From Serripes groenlandicus (lineage: Eukaryota; Mollusca; Bivalvia; Cardiida; Cardiidae): a stretch of 64,000 bases of DNA. Positions 34,235-46,074 of the stretch are shown here, one piece after another. The position numbers and the translations under genes were made by a program. The stretch is taken from the NCBI GenBank assembly GCA_031761405.1, contig JASEVX010000011.1:32228140-32292139 (forward strand), in the 5' to 3' direction. The notes beneath the pieces were generated by a model that worked only from the letters and a program-made list of their open reading frames with translations, made no database searches and was not told where the DNA came from. Numbering within the stretch: the first letter of the stretch is position 1; every line of letters starts with the position of its first letter.

Positions 34235-35700
34235 GATTTATTTCGTCGACCACTTAAAACTGAACTATATTGTAACTTGTTGATATTAATTTTGGTGGTA
34301 GCATAATATGACGTCATAATTATAGGTTTTGGCGCCAAAGTGACTACGTTATGACGTAAGGTCATTTTCATTTTAAGGAGGGGATTGCGTTTTCAAAGTC
34401 CTAAAATGTTTTCACATGTTAAAAGTGGTAACTTTTCATGATAACATATGCATACATCATATTGTTTTGGTATAATCAAAAAGATAGAAGAAAAAAAAAT
34501 ATCCAATCATGGGACACGAACCTGTGACATCGGGATTGACAAGCGTAGGACATGCATTATATTTATACATTCATTGATTGTTTTTTTTCAATGGAAAGGG
34601 AAGTCACTTTGTATGATAGACAACTTCGTAGTTGTAATGATATATTGTAAACAAATCGCTGTTAAAAATATCAAGATATTATACAGTGTTTAGATCTATT
34701 TTAATATAGGCAACTGAAAAAAACTTCCAGTCAGCTTGATCTGGGAATAGACGTCATATTGAATTTACTCACCCCCCTAAGGAATTTACTCACCCCCTAT
34801 AGCAATATAGGGTGTGTGCACGTGACAGGCTTTAACCAATGAAATTGCTAAAATTTCGTGGGAGGCGAAATAATAATGTTTATCAGGTCTTTGATCTAGC
34901 TTGCTTCAGACAAATGTCAAAAATGTTCCTGTTATATACATTATAATATAAACAAATATTCAACATGTCAGCATGTTCTATAAAAATAATAGTTTATAAA
35001 TGAAATGCTTTATGTTCATCCAAACTCATTATCAATTATAAACAAAAATCATGGTGCAACATATTCTGAGTCGAGTCATGCCACATTTCTCTTCATATTC
35101 TCGACCAAATTTCAGAATTTGACTGAAACATCGTCTGTCATCGTTCCGCATGTCGTTCACCTTGATGATCGCTCCATCGAAACAATTCTCGCCGCCCTTG
35201 TGTAGTATTAAGATACATTGTACTACAACCAATTCGAATTTAGTGTTCTCTAGATGTCATTATTTGTCTTTATTGTAAGAAAAACAAACGCGTAAATTCA
35301 CATTTCATCAACCACACAACTTATCACGAACAAACAACAACATATTGTTCGGAGAAAAGTGCTAGTGTTGTACCATTGTGTAGCCAATCGTATTTTTCGC
35401 CAATTATTACGCCCCTTTAGTCGAAATGTTAGGTTTTCCCTGCATTTTTTAAGAGATTTTTCACCTTTAGCGAGAAGAAATAGCTGCCAATTTCAGTCAT
35501 TTTATAGTCACTTGAGCATGGAGTACGTTTCGATGAGAATGGTTTAAACCATTAGCGAAACGTTCTCCAAATCAAAACGAACCCGACTGAAACGTACTTC
35601 AAAACATGTTATAGTTTCGACCTTTCGTACTTGGTGCTCAAGTTGAGCATGCAGAACGTTTTCTGAGCATGGAGCACGTTTTAAAATGTTATAGTTCCGG
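34235..35700. other. Intergenic with a CRE-like site, tRNA-like scrap and a GC-richer patch
   Basis: TGACGTCA at ~34310; a tRNA-like B-box on minus near 34515 (GGTTCGTGTCCC); a direct repeat GGAATTTACTCACCCCC (34755-34800). 35030-35230 is open on both strands and GC-richer than its surroundings; I cannot identify a product. 35515-35690 repeats TTGAGCATG(G/C)AG(T/A)ACGTTT three times. Confidence 0.35.
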
Positions 35701-35878
35701 ACCCTGAGTGCAGGACTTCAGTCATTTATCAATGAACACTTAAAGTGTATTACTGATAGATAAATATTTTATTTCGTAATTTAGGCCACCGGCCCATTAT
35801 ACAACATAATTTATAAGTATATACAACAGGGAGTGATGAAATACATTATAACACTGACATTTGAAGCTGGAAAAATAT

Positions 35879-36629
35879 TTAAGATATTGAAAGAGTCTCA
35901 CTTCTTAGTTTAAATGCGCTCTGAATGTATTTTGCAGCATTGTATACTTCAGACTGGATATTTGTATTTAATATTGCATAAAATGTGTCAAGAGTCTTGT
36001 TGTTTATCCAGGATACGTAAAAATAAATGTCTCTTAAATCGTCATATGTAGGACATTCGTAAAAGACGTGAAACTCATCTTCAATAATGTACATATTTTT
36101 ATCAAGACATAAAGGGCAAAAACGGTCATTTCTTGCAATCGATAGGCGTCTACCTCTCTCTATCATAAGGTCATGGTTAGAGCATCTAAAGTTACTATAT
36201 ATCCTGCGTAAGGAGAAAGGTAAAAATGAATTTAAATATAGCTCTGGATTTAATAATGATTTGAAATGTTTGTAGTGTTGTCCTTTTCCCGCATTGTTTT
36301 TATCCATATGCCATTTTTGTAAGTAGCAGTCTCGAATCCGTTGTTTAAAATGCATAATATATAGAGCATCGTTACCTTGCCTTGTGAAATCCATACATAC
36401 CCAAAGCCATGCATAAACAGGAGATTGTTTATACTGGTTGCCCATGTATTTCTACCTGGCTCATCGAGGCGTTTCAACATCATGTAGCAGTGCTTCGGGT
36501 ACCTATGGGCTTCCATCCGAGTAACGTTTAGCCAGTATTTAATACATAGAATGGGCTTAACAGTAGTATCAAAAACTTTGAAAGCATCCAAAGGGTCTAG
36601 TCTTCCATACAAACGCTGAAATCGGAATA
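35879..36629 (-). pseudogene. LINE C-terminal domain fragment with zinc knuckle
   Basis: Continues the RT fragment after the insertion: RLYGRLDPLDAFKVFDTTVK, PILCIKYWL, then a shift to a second frame with FKQRIRDCYLQKW, LRRIYSNFRCSNHDLMIERG, and CPLC...EDEFHVFYECPTYDDLR, the Cys/His cluster seen at the end of many non-LTR ORF2 proteins. Stop at 35879. Confidence 0.78.
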
Positions 36630-37653
36630 TACAAGAGAAAGTTGATGCAAGGCATCAATGTCGCCGGAAAAGACTGCATTGATTTATTTATGTATTCTTG
36701 ACTTTCCTTAGTCTATTCAAACATTTGCTTATAAATTTTATATTCATACCTATACATTAGGGTATTTATAAAAAATTAACGAAATGTGTACACATTTATC
36801 TTGGCTTAAATTTAATTTTGCTGTTGTTACTTATTTAAATAATAGTATTCATTCATATAATTTCAATGTTTGTCAATCTTATTCGAATCACAAGGTAAAT
36901 ATCCTGGTATTGCTTTAAAGGGAGGTAATTTGAAGAAAACAAAAGTCTTCAAAAGGAGAAATATATCAGCATTACCGTCTACAGTTTAAATTGTTCTATT
37001 GTTTGTGGATTTAAAAATGTTCTTTTTTTCTTATTTCTACATGTACAACGAAATATTGCGGCTTCTCTTTGACGCTTTGCGTCAAACATTCGTCTTGTAC
37101 TTGTCTAAAATAAAATAATATCACTCGCTTTTTCATATCGAAATGCGCATGCGCGAAAATCGATGTTAAAGGTCACGAAACTACACAACAGAATAGGGTC
37201 TATATTTAGCTTAGAAACAGTTCCTACTTTAGATATTCATGGATTAACATTATTAAATGAATTCTACACAAATCAAGACATCTCTTTGAACATGAAAACA
37301 ACATTTAGTAAGTTAAAATTGCTATTAAAATGAGAATCCGAAATTGACCTCAATGATGACACATAAGAGTCTGCATTAGGGGGTGTTGGTTCACGTCTTG
37401 AAGGGACCACTTTTGTCTTCGTAAATAAGACAAAAAACTTAAATGCGAGTGAAATAAAAAAAAATGCAAACATTAAAAAATCGGAATATTTATTTCATTT
37501 TAGATGTGTCATTTATTAGTGTTCGTAAACAACCACAATTGTAATATGTTCAAATCATCTAGATTTGTTTCTTTCTAATAATAAGCCGCCCTCCCATGTG
37601 ATTTCCGAAGAGCTATTAAAAATAGAAGTCGCGGGCTTCTGCCCGGCGACTAA
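36630..37653 (+). mobile_element. Helitron-like non-autonomous element, copy 2, inside the LINE
   Basis: Same ends as copy 1: TACAAGAGAAAGTTGATGC with its TTGATGC...GCATCAA hairpin, and GTCGCGGGCTTCTGCCCGGC followed by GACTAA. Removing it rejoins the LINE exactly in frame (…CGGAATA|TAAAATAATG…), inserted between A and T without a target duplication, as Helitrons do. Confidence 0.65.
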
Positions 37654-38430
37654 TAAAATAATGATTTCATCGCTTGTTCTGACAATGTTTCTAATGTTTT
37701 TGTCCATGAAAATGTAGAAGTAATATAAACACCCAGATATTTATAGAAAGGTACAGTCTCCATTTGTTGTCCTTTGTAGTACCATTTTTCAGTCTTTTCA
37801 AGTATTCCACCATTACGGAAGACAACGACTTTATATTTTTCTAGATTAAGATTTCTATGTGTGGATGTACAAAATTGATCGATAATATCGATTTGCCTTT
37901 GTAGTGCAATGACAGTATCGGAAAAAGTTGCAACGTCGTCTGCAAACATAAGAGCGTATAGCTCTTCAACATCTTCGGAGACAAAAACACCACGCTCACA
38001 TTTGGATTTAAGCAACAGAACAAGGTCATTGGTAAAAAGAGAAATTTATCGTACTACTAATACATCCTTGTCGTGTACCTGTTTTACAACTAAAATAACT
38101 TGTAAGTTTATCATTAACTGTTACACATGACTTAAGTTGTGAGTACATTGATTGAAAAACATTGAACAAAGGTCCCTTGATATTGTTTCTTGCAAAGGCA
38201 TCCCACAGTTTTCTATGTTAAATACTATCGAATGCTTTTGCAAAATCAACGAATAAGCAGTAAAATATTCCTCTCTTTTTTGATAAATACTTCTGTATTA
38301 ATGATATTAGAATAAACTTGCTAACCTGATCTAAACCCAGCTTGCGATTCATCAATAATGTTATACTCTTCACACCATAAGGTTAACCTTCTAGATAATA
38401 TATGTGCAAATACTTTACACAGAGAATCAA
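37650..38430 (-). pseudogene. LINE reverse-transcriptase fragment
   Basis: Carries GTRQGCISS and the catalytic FADD box (LYALMFADDVATFSDT) followed by the RT thumb (NLNLEKYKVVVFRNG, YKYLGVYITSTFSW). The family copies RNA into DNA at the target site (family knowledge). The frame changes between the two motifs near 38020 and the 5' part, including endonuclease and ORF1, is missing. Confidence 0.78.
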
Positions 38431-39304
38431 TTATGATCTCAGAATTGTAATACTTCTAGACGATCCCTGCGTTTTTGGTCAGAATCAGTTCTATAACAAA
38501 GGTTAATGCAAACCAAAGTTTGTAAGATGTGACCCGTAATCTGCCTTTCTTTTGTTTGGTCTTTTATCTCCATGTAATTGAAAAAGCAAGGAAACTACTA
38601 TTTAGACTTTGTTTTTCTGCTTTAAGCATTCCAATTGCATTCCTCTTGTTTGCAGGGCTATTTAATTGCAGCTGACTGATAAAGCATTCCATTATCAAAC
38701 TTTACCAAATAATACATATCTAAGTAAAAGAATATTAAATCAATATCAACTTCTTACGATTTTTTAAATAAAAATGGAAAATTAGGAAAAACAAGAACTT
38801 GTTCTTCACTAGCAATGTCTGGTCTTCTAGCAATGTTTTAATATAAAAAAGTTTTTACTATGGTAACGGTTGTACCATTTCCGACTTTCAGACACATCTT
38901 TAGTGGACAACTTTTAAACACATTGTGACAAAAGGAGCAAATAATCAATTACTTCAACTCTTAATTATTACACTTTCTTTTATATAGATTTTCACATTTT
39001 GTATTTGGATGTCTTGAAAGTCGTCTGGTGAAGAATATTGGTGTGGGTAAGTTTAAAAGCTTTAGCAATATCCTATTTTTTTTCAAAAATGTTTCTCAGT
39101 AGTAAATAGCTAAACGTAATTAAACATGCACATTTTATATCTTTATATAGGTATTTACTACAGTTATGAAATGTACCATGTTAAGTGTTTATTGACAAGG
39201 CTTTTTATTTGAGTAATCAAAGTTATCCTCATGTTAAATAATATATAAGACAGATGATATGTGCTTCTGTTTAGGATATGGGATCCCTTGTCTTGGTAAT
39301 TCAA
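38430..39304 (+). repeat. Second copy of the 5741-6597 segment
   Basis: ATCTCAGAATTGTAATACTT, GATCCCTGCGTTTTTGGTCA, AGTTTTTACTATGGTAACGG and ATGGGATCCCTTGTCTTGGT in the same order as at 5815-6597. Confidence 0.75.
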
Positions 39305-39700
39305 GCTCAAGGTGATCTATTCTGATCACTATGTCCGTCGTCCGTCCGTCTGTCCGTCGTTAACTTTTAGCTTCAAACATCATCTACTCCTAAAACCCTG
39401 GACCAATTTAAACCACACTTCAAAGGAATGTTTATTTGGTGACCTTCGTTCAAAGATTTGAAATTCATTGATACGTTTGTTGGTTGCTGTGGCATCAGAA
39501 AGGGGGCAAAATGTCCAGACTTTGAACTTCTTCTTCTCTGAATCTACCTGTCAGATTCCAATAAATTTTAGTACAAATGATCCTTGGGTGACCCTTGACC
39601 CTCTACAAAAAGTCTTCAAGCTATTTTGATTGATTGAAAAACATGGCAACCAGGCCGCATCAGACAAGGTGTAAAATGACAACATTTAAATAATCTATTC
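39305..39700 (+). repeat. AGCTCACC-type dispersed repeat, partial
   Basis: AAGCTCAAGGTGATCTATTC, GTCCGTCGTCCGTCCGTC, then CTTCTTCTCTGAATC, ATGATCCTTGGGTGACCC and GAAAAACATGGCAACCAGG. Confidence 0.7.
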
Positions 39701-42700
39701 TTTATGAAAGTGCTTGTTTGATTTAAAGAAAATTGAATAGAAATCTTACTTCAGTGATTGTCTACTTAAGTAGCAGTCCAGCTAAGAATCATGCAAAATG
39801 ATAAAAAAGTGATTCATGGTATATCACAGATATTGTTAATATTGTGTGTGTGGAGTTGTATGGTGAAGTTTATGAGTGATTTGGTATTAATTTATCACAT
39901 CTTGCAATCTCTACTTCATAATATTGCTTTGAAATAATTTGAATATGTGAGATTTTCCTATACAGTCCCATGTAAAATACTCCTACTTCAAATCCAATTA
40001 TCTCCGATGAGCACGGGTCTTAGACAGAGATATATATATCAACATAAAGAGGACAATACACTCTATAAAATATCAAAAAATAAAATATGTAGCCTAGTAC
40101 AGGTTTTGAGTAAATTTGGTTTCTTTTATAGGGTTTTGAGCCATACTATCAAGAAAGATAACTCTGTCCTGCTTCACAACAGTTGTTATGTGACTGAAAA
40201 ACGTTAATATGTCTCTTTTTAATGAAAAATGACCTATATCTGTGTCAGTTTTCTCTTTTAAAAATATAAACTGACTGGTTTTAATTCAATAAAATGGAAT
40301 CGATAACAATATAAATAAATATTTATTTATATTTTATTCACCTCTATACTGAAACCCAGAAATTGTTTACATCTCACGTACTTCCTGTTAACCAAGATAT
40401 TTTAACTTACAAGCTTGGATTTGACATTTCATCAGTTTTATATCGTACATATCATATTAAGCTATTTCATAAACAGTTTAGCAAGGATGTGAAGATATGT
40501 ATATGAAAAACAGTGTACGCAGACTAAAGACAGCTCCGTAAAGTGATAATCATGTCAAATGTGGAAAGTCGGTATTCAATGCAGTTTTACAATCATTCTG
40601 ATTCTTGAGACTTACAACAGAGAAACACAGAGAGAAAAATCGGTCAGGCTTTTAGATTATAATACAGACATTTCTTAAAACATACGGGCATTAAATTTAA
40701 CGTTTTGAAAATGTGGAAATCAACAAACAACTTGTGAAGCAGATCATTTTCGGGACTTTTTTCAAGTAACTTTCGGTTTGTCTACATGCAAATCTCGAGG
40801 TATATTTCAAGGAAGGGAAGTTGACTCCGTTGTGTTTTCATCCTCTACACACTGAGAAATGGGAAACACTCAGAGGAATAAGTTACCAGCCAAAAGATAC
40901 TGGAAGATCATGAAGATTTATTTAATTCCTGTTAGCATAGGTAATTTCTGTTTTGATAAATATAGTATTTACTTTCCCACATATTCATGCATTTTGACAC
41001 CTTTGCAGCAGACAACTATTGTAAATATTGCCACAAAGTGGAAATAAAATTCACAACATAATGACTTGTAACAATGTTTAAACCATTATTTAAAAATTCT
41101 ATTTTACTTACAGAGATTTTTCATATTTTTTTCTGGATTTTTTCAAAGTAGTCTGCTGCAGATTTGTTGTATGCAGGAAATTGTTAATTTACTGTTCAAT
41201 TACATGTTTTTTGTGTATTACTTTCTTCATATAGTTATGTTTTTAAAGCAGCTAGACTCCATCTGTTGAATACTAAAATATGTATTTGCTAAGACTGAGT
41301 ATTGTGGAGGTCTTATATACATCTGTTGCTTGTTTTGAGAATAGTTCAGTCTTTTAATAGTTTTATCACAACTCATTTCTCTTATTGGAAGAAAACAACT
41401 AGTTACAAGGGTTCAAACTTAATCATTAGTATGCAACATAGCTTAGTTCTCATATGATTTCATTGTTACTCATGGCTAGGATATGTCAGTATACTTATGT
41501 ATGAATAACTTTTCAACAATTCATCTTTTAAACCTTGATTTAGTGTTTACAATTTCTAATACCTCATGCAGCAGAAGACTTCTGAAATTAATACACATGT
41601 GTATTGTTGAACCTCTATCAAAAAAGTTCAAACTAGTACTTGGATCCTATCTAGATATTACTTATTACATATTTTCTTTCAGATGTTTTCAAAGCAAATT
41701 ACTATCACTATCAGAATTTAATATTCTATACATTACACAAATATATGTCAAACATCATAATAAATGTGTGTCTAGATATCTATTTTTATTTGATTATATA
41801 TTTTTCAGATTAACTATGTGATGTGCCTTATTGGACAACATGGACAGGACAGTTACCCTGCACTATTGGTGGACACCTATGAGAGCCTAATACTTTCTCA
41901 AGTGACAGATTCACAAGATAGAAATTCAACATTCAGAATAATCAATTGAACTTGAATTCATACATAGAAACTTCATTGTAGGAGAATGTTCACTTTATCA
42001 TTATGTGTCTATGTATATTTACCTAGATATGTATTCATCATGCAACAGTAGAATTTACATGGATAATATAATTCTCTCCCAAATTGTTATACATGGTAAA
42101 AAGGGAAGAGCATTTTGAAACTGTATACAAAACTGTACAGTTGATTATTTTTATAAACATTTTGCTTCAACTTCAGGAATTTGAATAACTATTTGAATTA
42201 ACAGATTATCAACACTGACACATTTAGCCTATTTCCACATTTAACCAACTTTGAAAACATGTTGGCTAAGATTTGGAAAATCTTTATAAATTTATTAGAA
42301 CTTGGGAATCAATTTGAAAAACCTTGTTCCAAAAAAAGAAATATCTCATTAAGAGTAATGTCTATTTTGCTGCAATGTTTTAATATATATACAACATATC
42401 TGCAGCAGACGAATTTGAAACATCTTTGCAAAAACATGGAAAATCTTTATTTATATAAATGAAGAAATAATTACTGAAAAAAAATGAAAATATTTTGACA
42501 AAAGGTGAAATTGCTTGTTTTCATTAGTTGTCTGCTGCACGGGCATCCAAAAGCGTGTATATGTGGGAAATGGTTAAAAGATTTGATGCATATGGGTATG
42601 CTTGTTTCAAACAGGTTAAGAAGCATAAACCTGAAAAATATAAGGAAAATTGTGACAAAATATAACTTGGATTTGGAAGAATAGAAAGCATTATTGGAAA

Positions 42701-44700
42701 AAGAAGTAATTGCTCATTATGAGCAATTCCTTTTATACAGCTATGATTTCAGATGTTTAACTACATGTATACCGCTGCAGAGGCATCAATTTAATTTCTA
42801 ACAGGCCTTGTTATACTTATTGAAAAGAATGTGAGACAAAGATATTGTTATATATTGTTATGTTTTGTGTAAATCATATTCATGTATGATTTTATTATTT
42901 CATGACAGGGCACTTTCTATCCCTGTCAACTATGACAGTATGTAGAAGTGCTCTTTGGCAGGACAAAGTTCCTGTCTTTGAAGTTGTACTGGTTAGTCAT
43001 CAAGGGATCATGTATAAGTGCACTGTTGCTCATCATATAGCCAAAGTTCTTTTGAAAATGTTCTAAAACACAAATAACCAGAATGCAGGAATATTATTTT
43101 AAATGTATAACTGTCTTTTGTTGAGCCATACTTATGGGATGATTATTTGACTGATTAGAGGTTAATCTCATAATGTACAGAGCTATATACTGTACATGCC
43201 AGGTGCATCATTATTCAAGATTTGTGTTGACATATATCCACATATTTTAAAAAAAACATGTGCTGGTTTATAAGAATTGGGGATCTTTCAAAAGGTTTTA
43301 GCTCAATAAGTTTAGTTACTCTTAACTGATTTTGATCAAATATCACAGATAATTGCTCATTCAAAAAGCTATCTAATGATTAGTTATTGGGGTCACAAAT
43401 GTTGAGTATGACTAATTTTTAAAAAGAAAACTTCAGATGTAAATGGCTTTTTCAGAAAGCTAGCTCTGGATTGTAATTTAGGTCTTATCAGGTCAAGGTC
43501 TAGGTCACTTACTAAAAATAGAAACGTTTTGATTTCCACTTAATTACTTCAGTTTTTCCTGACAAATTGTAATCAAATTTAACAGATAGCTACATTATAC
43601 AGAAAGCTAGCTATTGATGGCATTTAGACTCACTTTGGTCAAGGTCATTGTTACTGGTTATTTTTAAGATGAAACATTAACTCTATAAGAGGCCACACAT
43701 ATCATGTAATCCTACCAGAATATTCCTTTTCATAACATTTTAATCAATGTTAGAATGGGTTATGTGGGGTCAAAAGCTAATACACTAGGTCAAATTGTTT
43801 GGTGGCCACATTTTCCATTCAATCTCAATCAACTCTCTAATGTCCTTAAATTTAGCAGGGAGGTTGGGCATGAACACATATGATTACGGTCAAAGGTCAT
43901 GGCTTTGAACACAAACAACTTTTCTTATTGATCCGACTTATAAGCTCCCATTTCATGCCAATTTTATTCAATCTTCTAAATTCAATCTTCCAAATCTCCC
44001 GGACAATGTGACACTCAGGGGCTCATAATGTTTGACAAATTTATCTGTCAATATATATATGTGATGTAATGAAATACTATTTTATCAAAATTTACCTTTT
44101 TTTTCAATTCAACAATTTCAGTCTATATCCATTTTTTGGGATTGCAATATTTACATGTACATCACATAAATAAGATTTGTTTGTTACTATGGCAATAGTA
44201 GAATCTAAGTGTCCACTGTGATTGAAAACTGAATAAACGTAAATATTTTATTTTATTAATATATAGGCAGATTATCAACGATAACAGTTAATTTTCACAA
44301 AATTATTCAATGAATTACTTCTGTTATACTCTTTAGTTAGCATGTTTCCTTAGTAACATGTTTTTATTATGTGTTTTTCTTACAAACATTTATAAACCTT
44401 ATTTTAAGAAAGATTTTAAAATTGTACTTATTGTTGAAATGAAAATTATGTAGTCTCGTACTCCCTTTTCCCTGGAATTTCTAGTTGCAATGGCAACAAG
44501 AAGTTTGATATTGATTTAATATTTAATGATTTTGAAAGGGGGCATATAGGAGAACCATTTGTGGAACTTAAATATTTTTATGCCACATCAATCATAATTC
44601 TATTTAGAATTTATTTCCTTGAGCAAGAAAAAATTGATAGAATACCACAAGAAAAGATGACAATTTTTTGAAAATTCTATACCAGGCTACATTCTTTTTT
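39701..44700. other. Repeat-rich intergenic region
   Basis: No gene seen. It holds fold-back MITE copies at 40970-41190, 41555-41700 (weak), 42225-42580 and 42680-42800 (GCAGCAGAC, AGAAGTAATTGCTCATTATG, ATGTGGGAAATGGTTAA). At 43250-44060 there is a dispersed repeat with the TCAAGGTC(A/T)AGGTCA word. The 112-residue frame at 41483-41821 has no domain signature. Confidence 0.45.
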
Positions 44701-44701
44701 T

Positions 44702-46074
44702 AGCTCACCTAAGCACGAAGTGCAAGGTGAGCTTTTGTGATCACTCACCGTCCGGCGTCCGTCGTCGTCTGCGTCGTCGTCGTCGTCGGCGTCTGTTAAC
44801 AATTTCCTACAAATGACTTCTTCTACTAAACCAATGAACAGATTTCAAAATAACTTCACAGGAATGGTCCTTAGGTAGTCCTCTTTCAAAGTTGTTCAAA
44901 GAAATTAATTCCAAGTAGAACTTTGGTTGCTGCGGCATCAGAAAAGGGGAAAATTACCAAATCTTAAAAAATCTTCTTGTCCAAAAGTATTGGCCCGATT
45001 TGAAAATTATTTTGCACAAATGTTCCTTGGGACACTCTTTACCAAGATTGTCCAAATATTTCCAATCCGTTGAAAAACATGGTAGCCAGGGGGCGGAGCT
45101 TGTTTTCCTTATATGTGCATTGTTAAACTTTGAAAAATCTTCTTGTCCAAAAGTACTGGGCCGATTTGAAAATTTGTTTGCACAAATGTTCCTTGGTGCA
45201 CCCTTTACCAAGATTGTTCAAATATTTTTGATCCGTTGAAAAACATGGCCGCCTCGGGGGCGGAGCTTGTTTTCCTTATATGTGCATTGTTAAAACTTTA
45301 AAAATCTTCTTGTCCAAAAGTACTGGCCCACTTTGAAAATTATTTTGCACAAATGTTCCTTAGGGCACCCTTTACAAAGATTGTTCAAATATTTCCGATC
45401 CGTTGAAAAGCATGGCCGCCAGGCGTCGGAGCTAGTTTTCCTTATATGTGCATTGTTAAAACTTTAAAAATCTTCTTGTCCAAAAGAACTGGCCCGATTT
45501 AAAAATTATTTTGCACAAATGTTCCTTGGGGAACCCTTTACCAAGATTGTACAAATATTTCCAATCCGTTGAAAAACATGGGGGCTAGGCGGCGGAGCTT
45601 GTTTTCCTTATATGTGCATTGTTAAAACTCTAAAAAATCTTCTTGTCCAAAAGTACTGGCCCGATTTAAAAATGATTTTGCTCAAATGTTCCTTGGGGCA
45701 CCCTTTACCAAGATTGTTTAAATATTTTTGATCCGTTGAAAAACATGGGGGCTAGGGGGCGGAGCTTGTTTTCCTTATATGTGCATTGTTAAAACTTTAA
45801 AAAATCTTCTTGTCCAAAAGTACTGGCCCGATTTAAAAATTATTTTGCTCAAATGTTCCTTGGGGCACCCTTTACCAAGATTGTTTAAATATTTTTGATC
45901 CGTTGAAAAACATGGCCGCCAGGGGGCGGAGCTTGTTTTCCTTATATGTGCATTGTTAAAACTTTAAAAATCTTCTTGTCCAAAAGTATTGGCCTAAAAA
46001 GAGTAAAAACTTTGAAAACTATTGAAGTTCTATTAAATCAGGTGAGCGATATAGGGCCATCATGGCCCTCTTGT
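44702..46074 (+). repeat. AGCTCACC-type dispersed repeat with an internal tandem array
   Basis: Opens AGCTCACCTAAGCACGAAGT, then a CGTC-rich tract (CGTCGTCGTCGTCGGCGTC), and closes TCAGGTGAGCGATATAGGGC followed by CATCATGGCCCTCTTGTTTT, a reverse echo of its own start. Flanking DNA resembles 47240-47300, indicating insertion within an older repeat. Confidence 0.85.
44971..46000 (+). repeat. 166-bp tandem array, six full units plus a partial
   Basis: Unit starts at 44971, 45137, 45304, 45470, 45637, 45804 and 45970. Each reads ATCTTCTTGTCCAAAAGTAC, TTGCACAAATGTTCCTTGGG, CACCCTTTACCAAGATTGTT, GATCCGTTGAAAAACATGG, GGGCGGAGCTTGTTTTCC. Units are highly similar, so the array is recent. Confidence 0.9.

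Larger units (their letters stand above)
35758..38430 (-). mobile_element. 5'-truncated LINE split by a Helitron-like element
   Basis: The minus strand carries the RT half and C terminus of a non-LTR retrotransposon. It is inserted in the segment that is uninterrupted at 5741-6597, which gives its limits. Reading from 38430: RT motifs GTRQGC (38080-38061) and MFADDVA (37940-37920), then KSLFY, then the 1.0-kb insertion (37653-36630), then directly in frame IFRFQRLYGRLDPLDAF and the C-terminal domain. Frameshifts near 38020 and 36360 show that it is dead. Clade not assigned. Confidence 0.82.

Noticed and set aside
44954..45239. Overlapping ORFs on both strands
   Set aside because: Both are translations of the 166-bp tandem units and share no domain.
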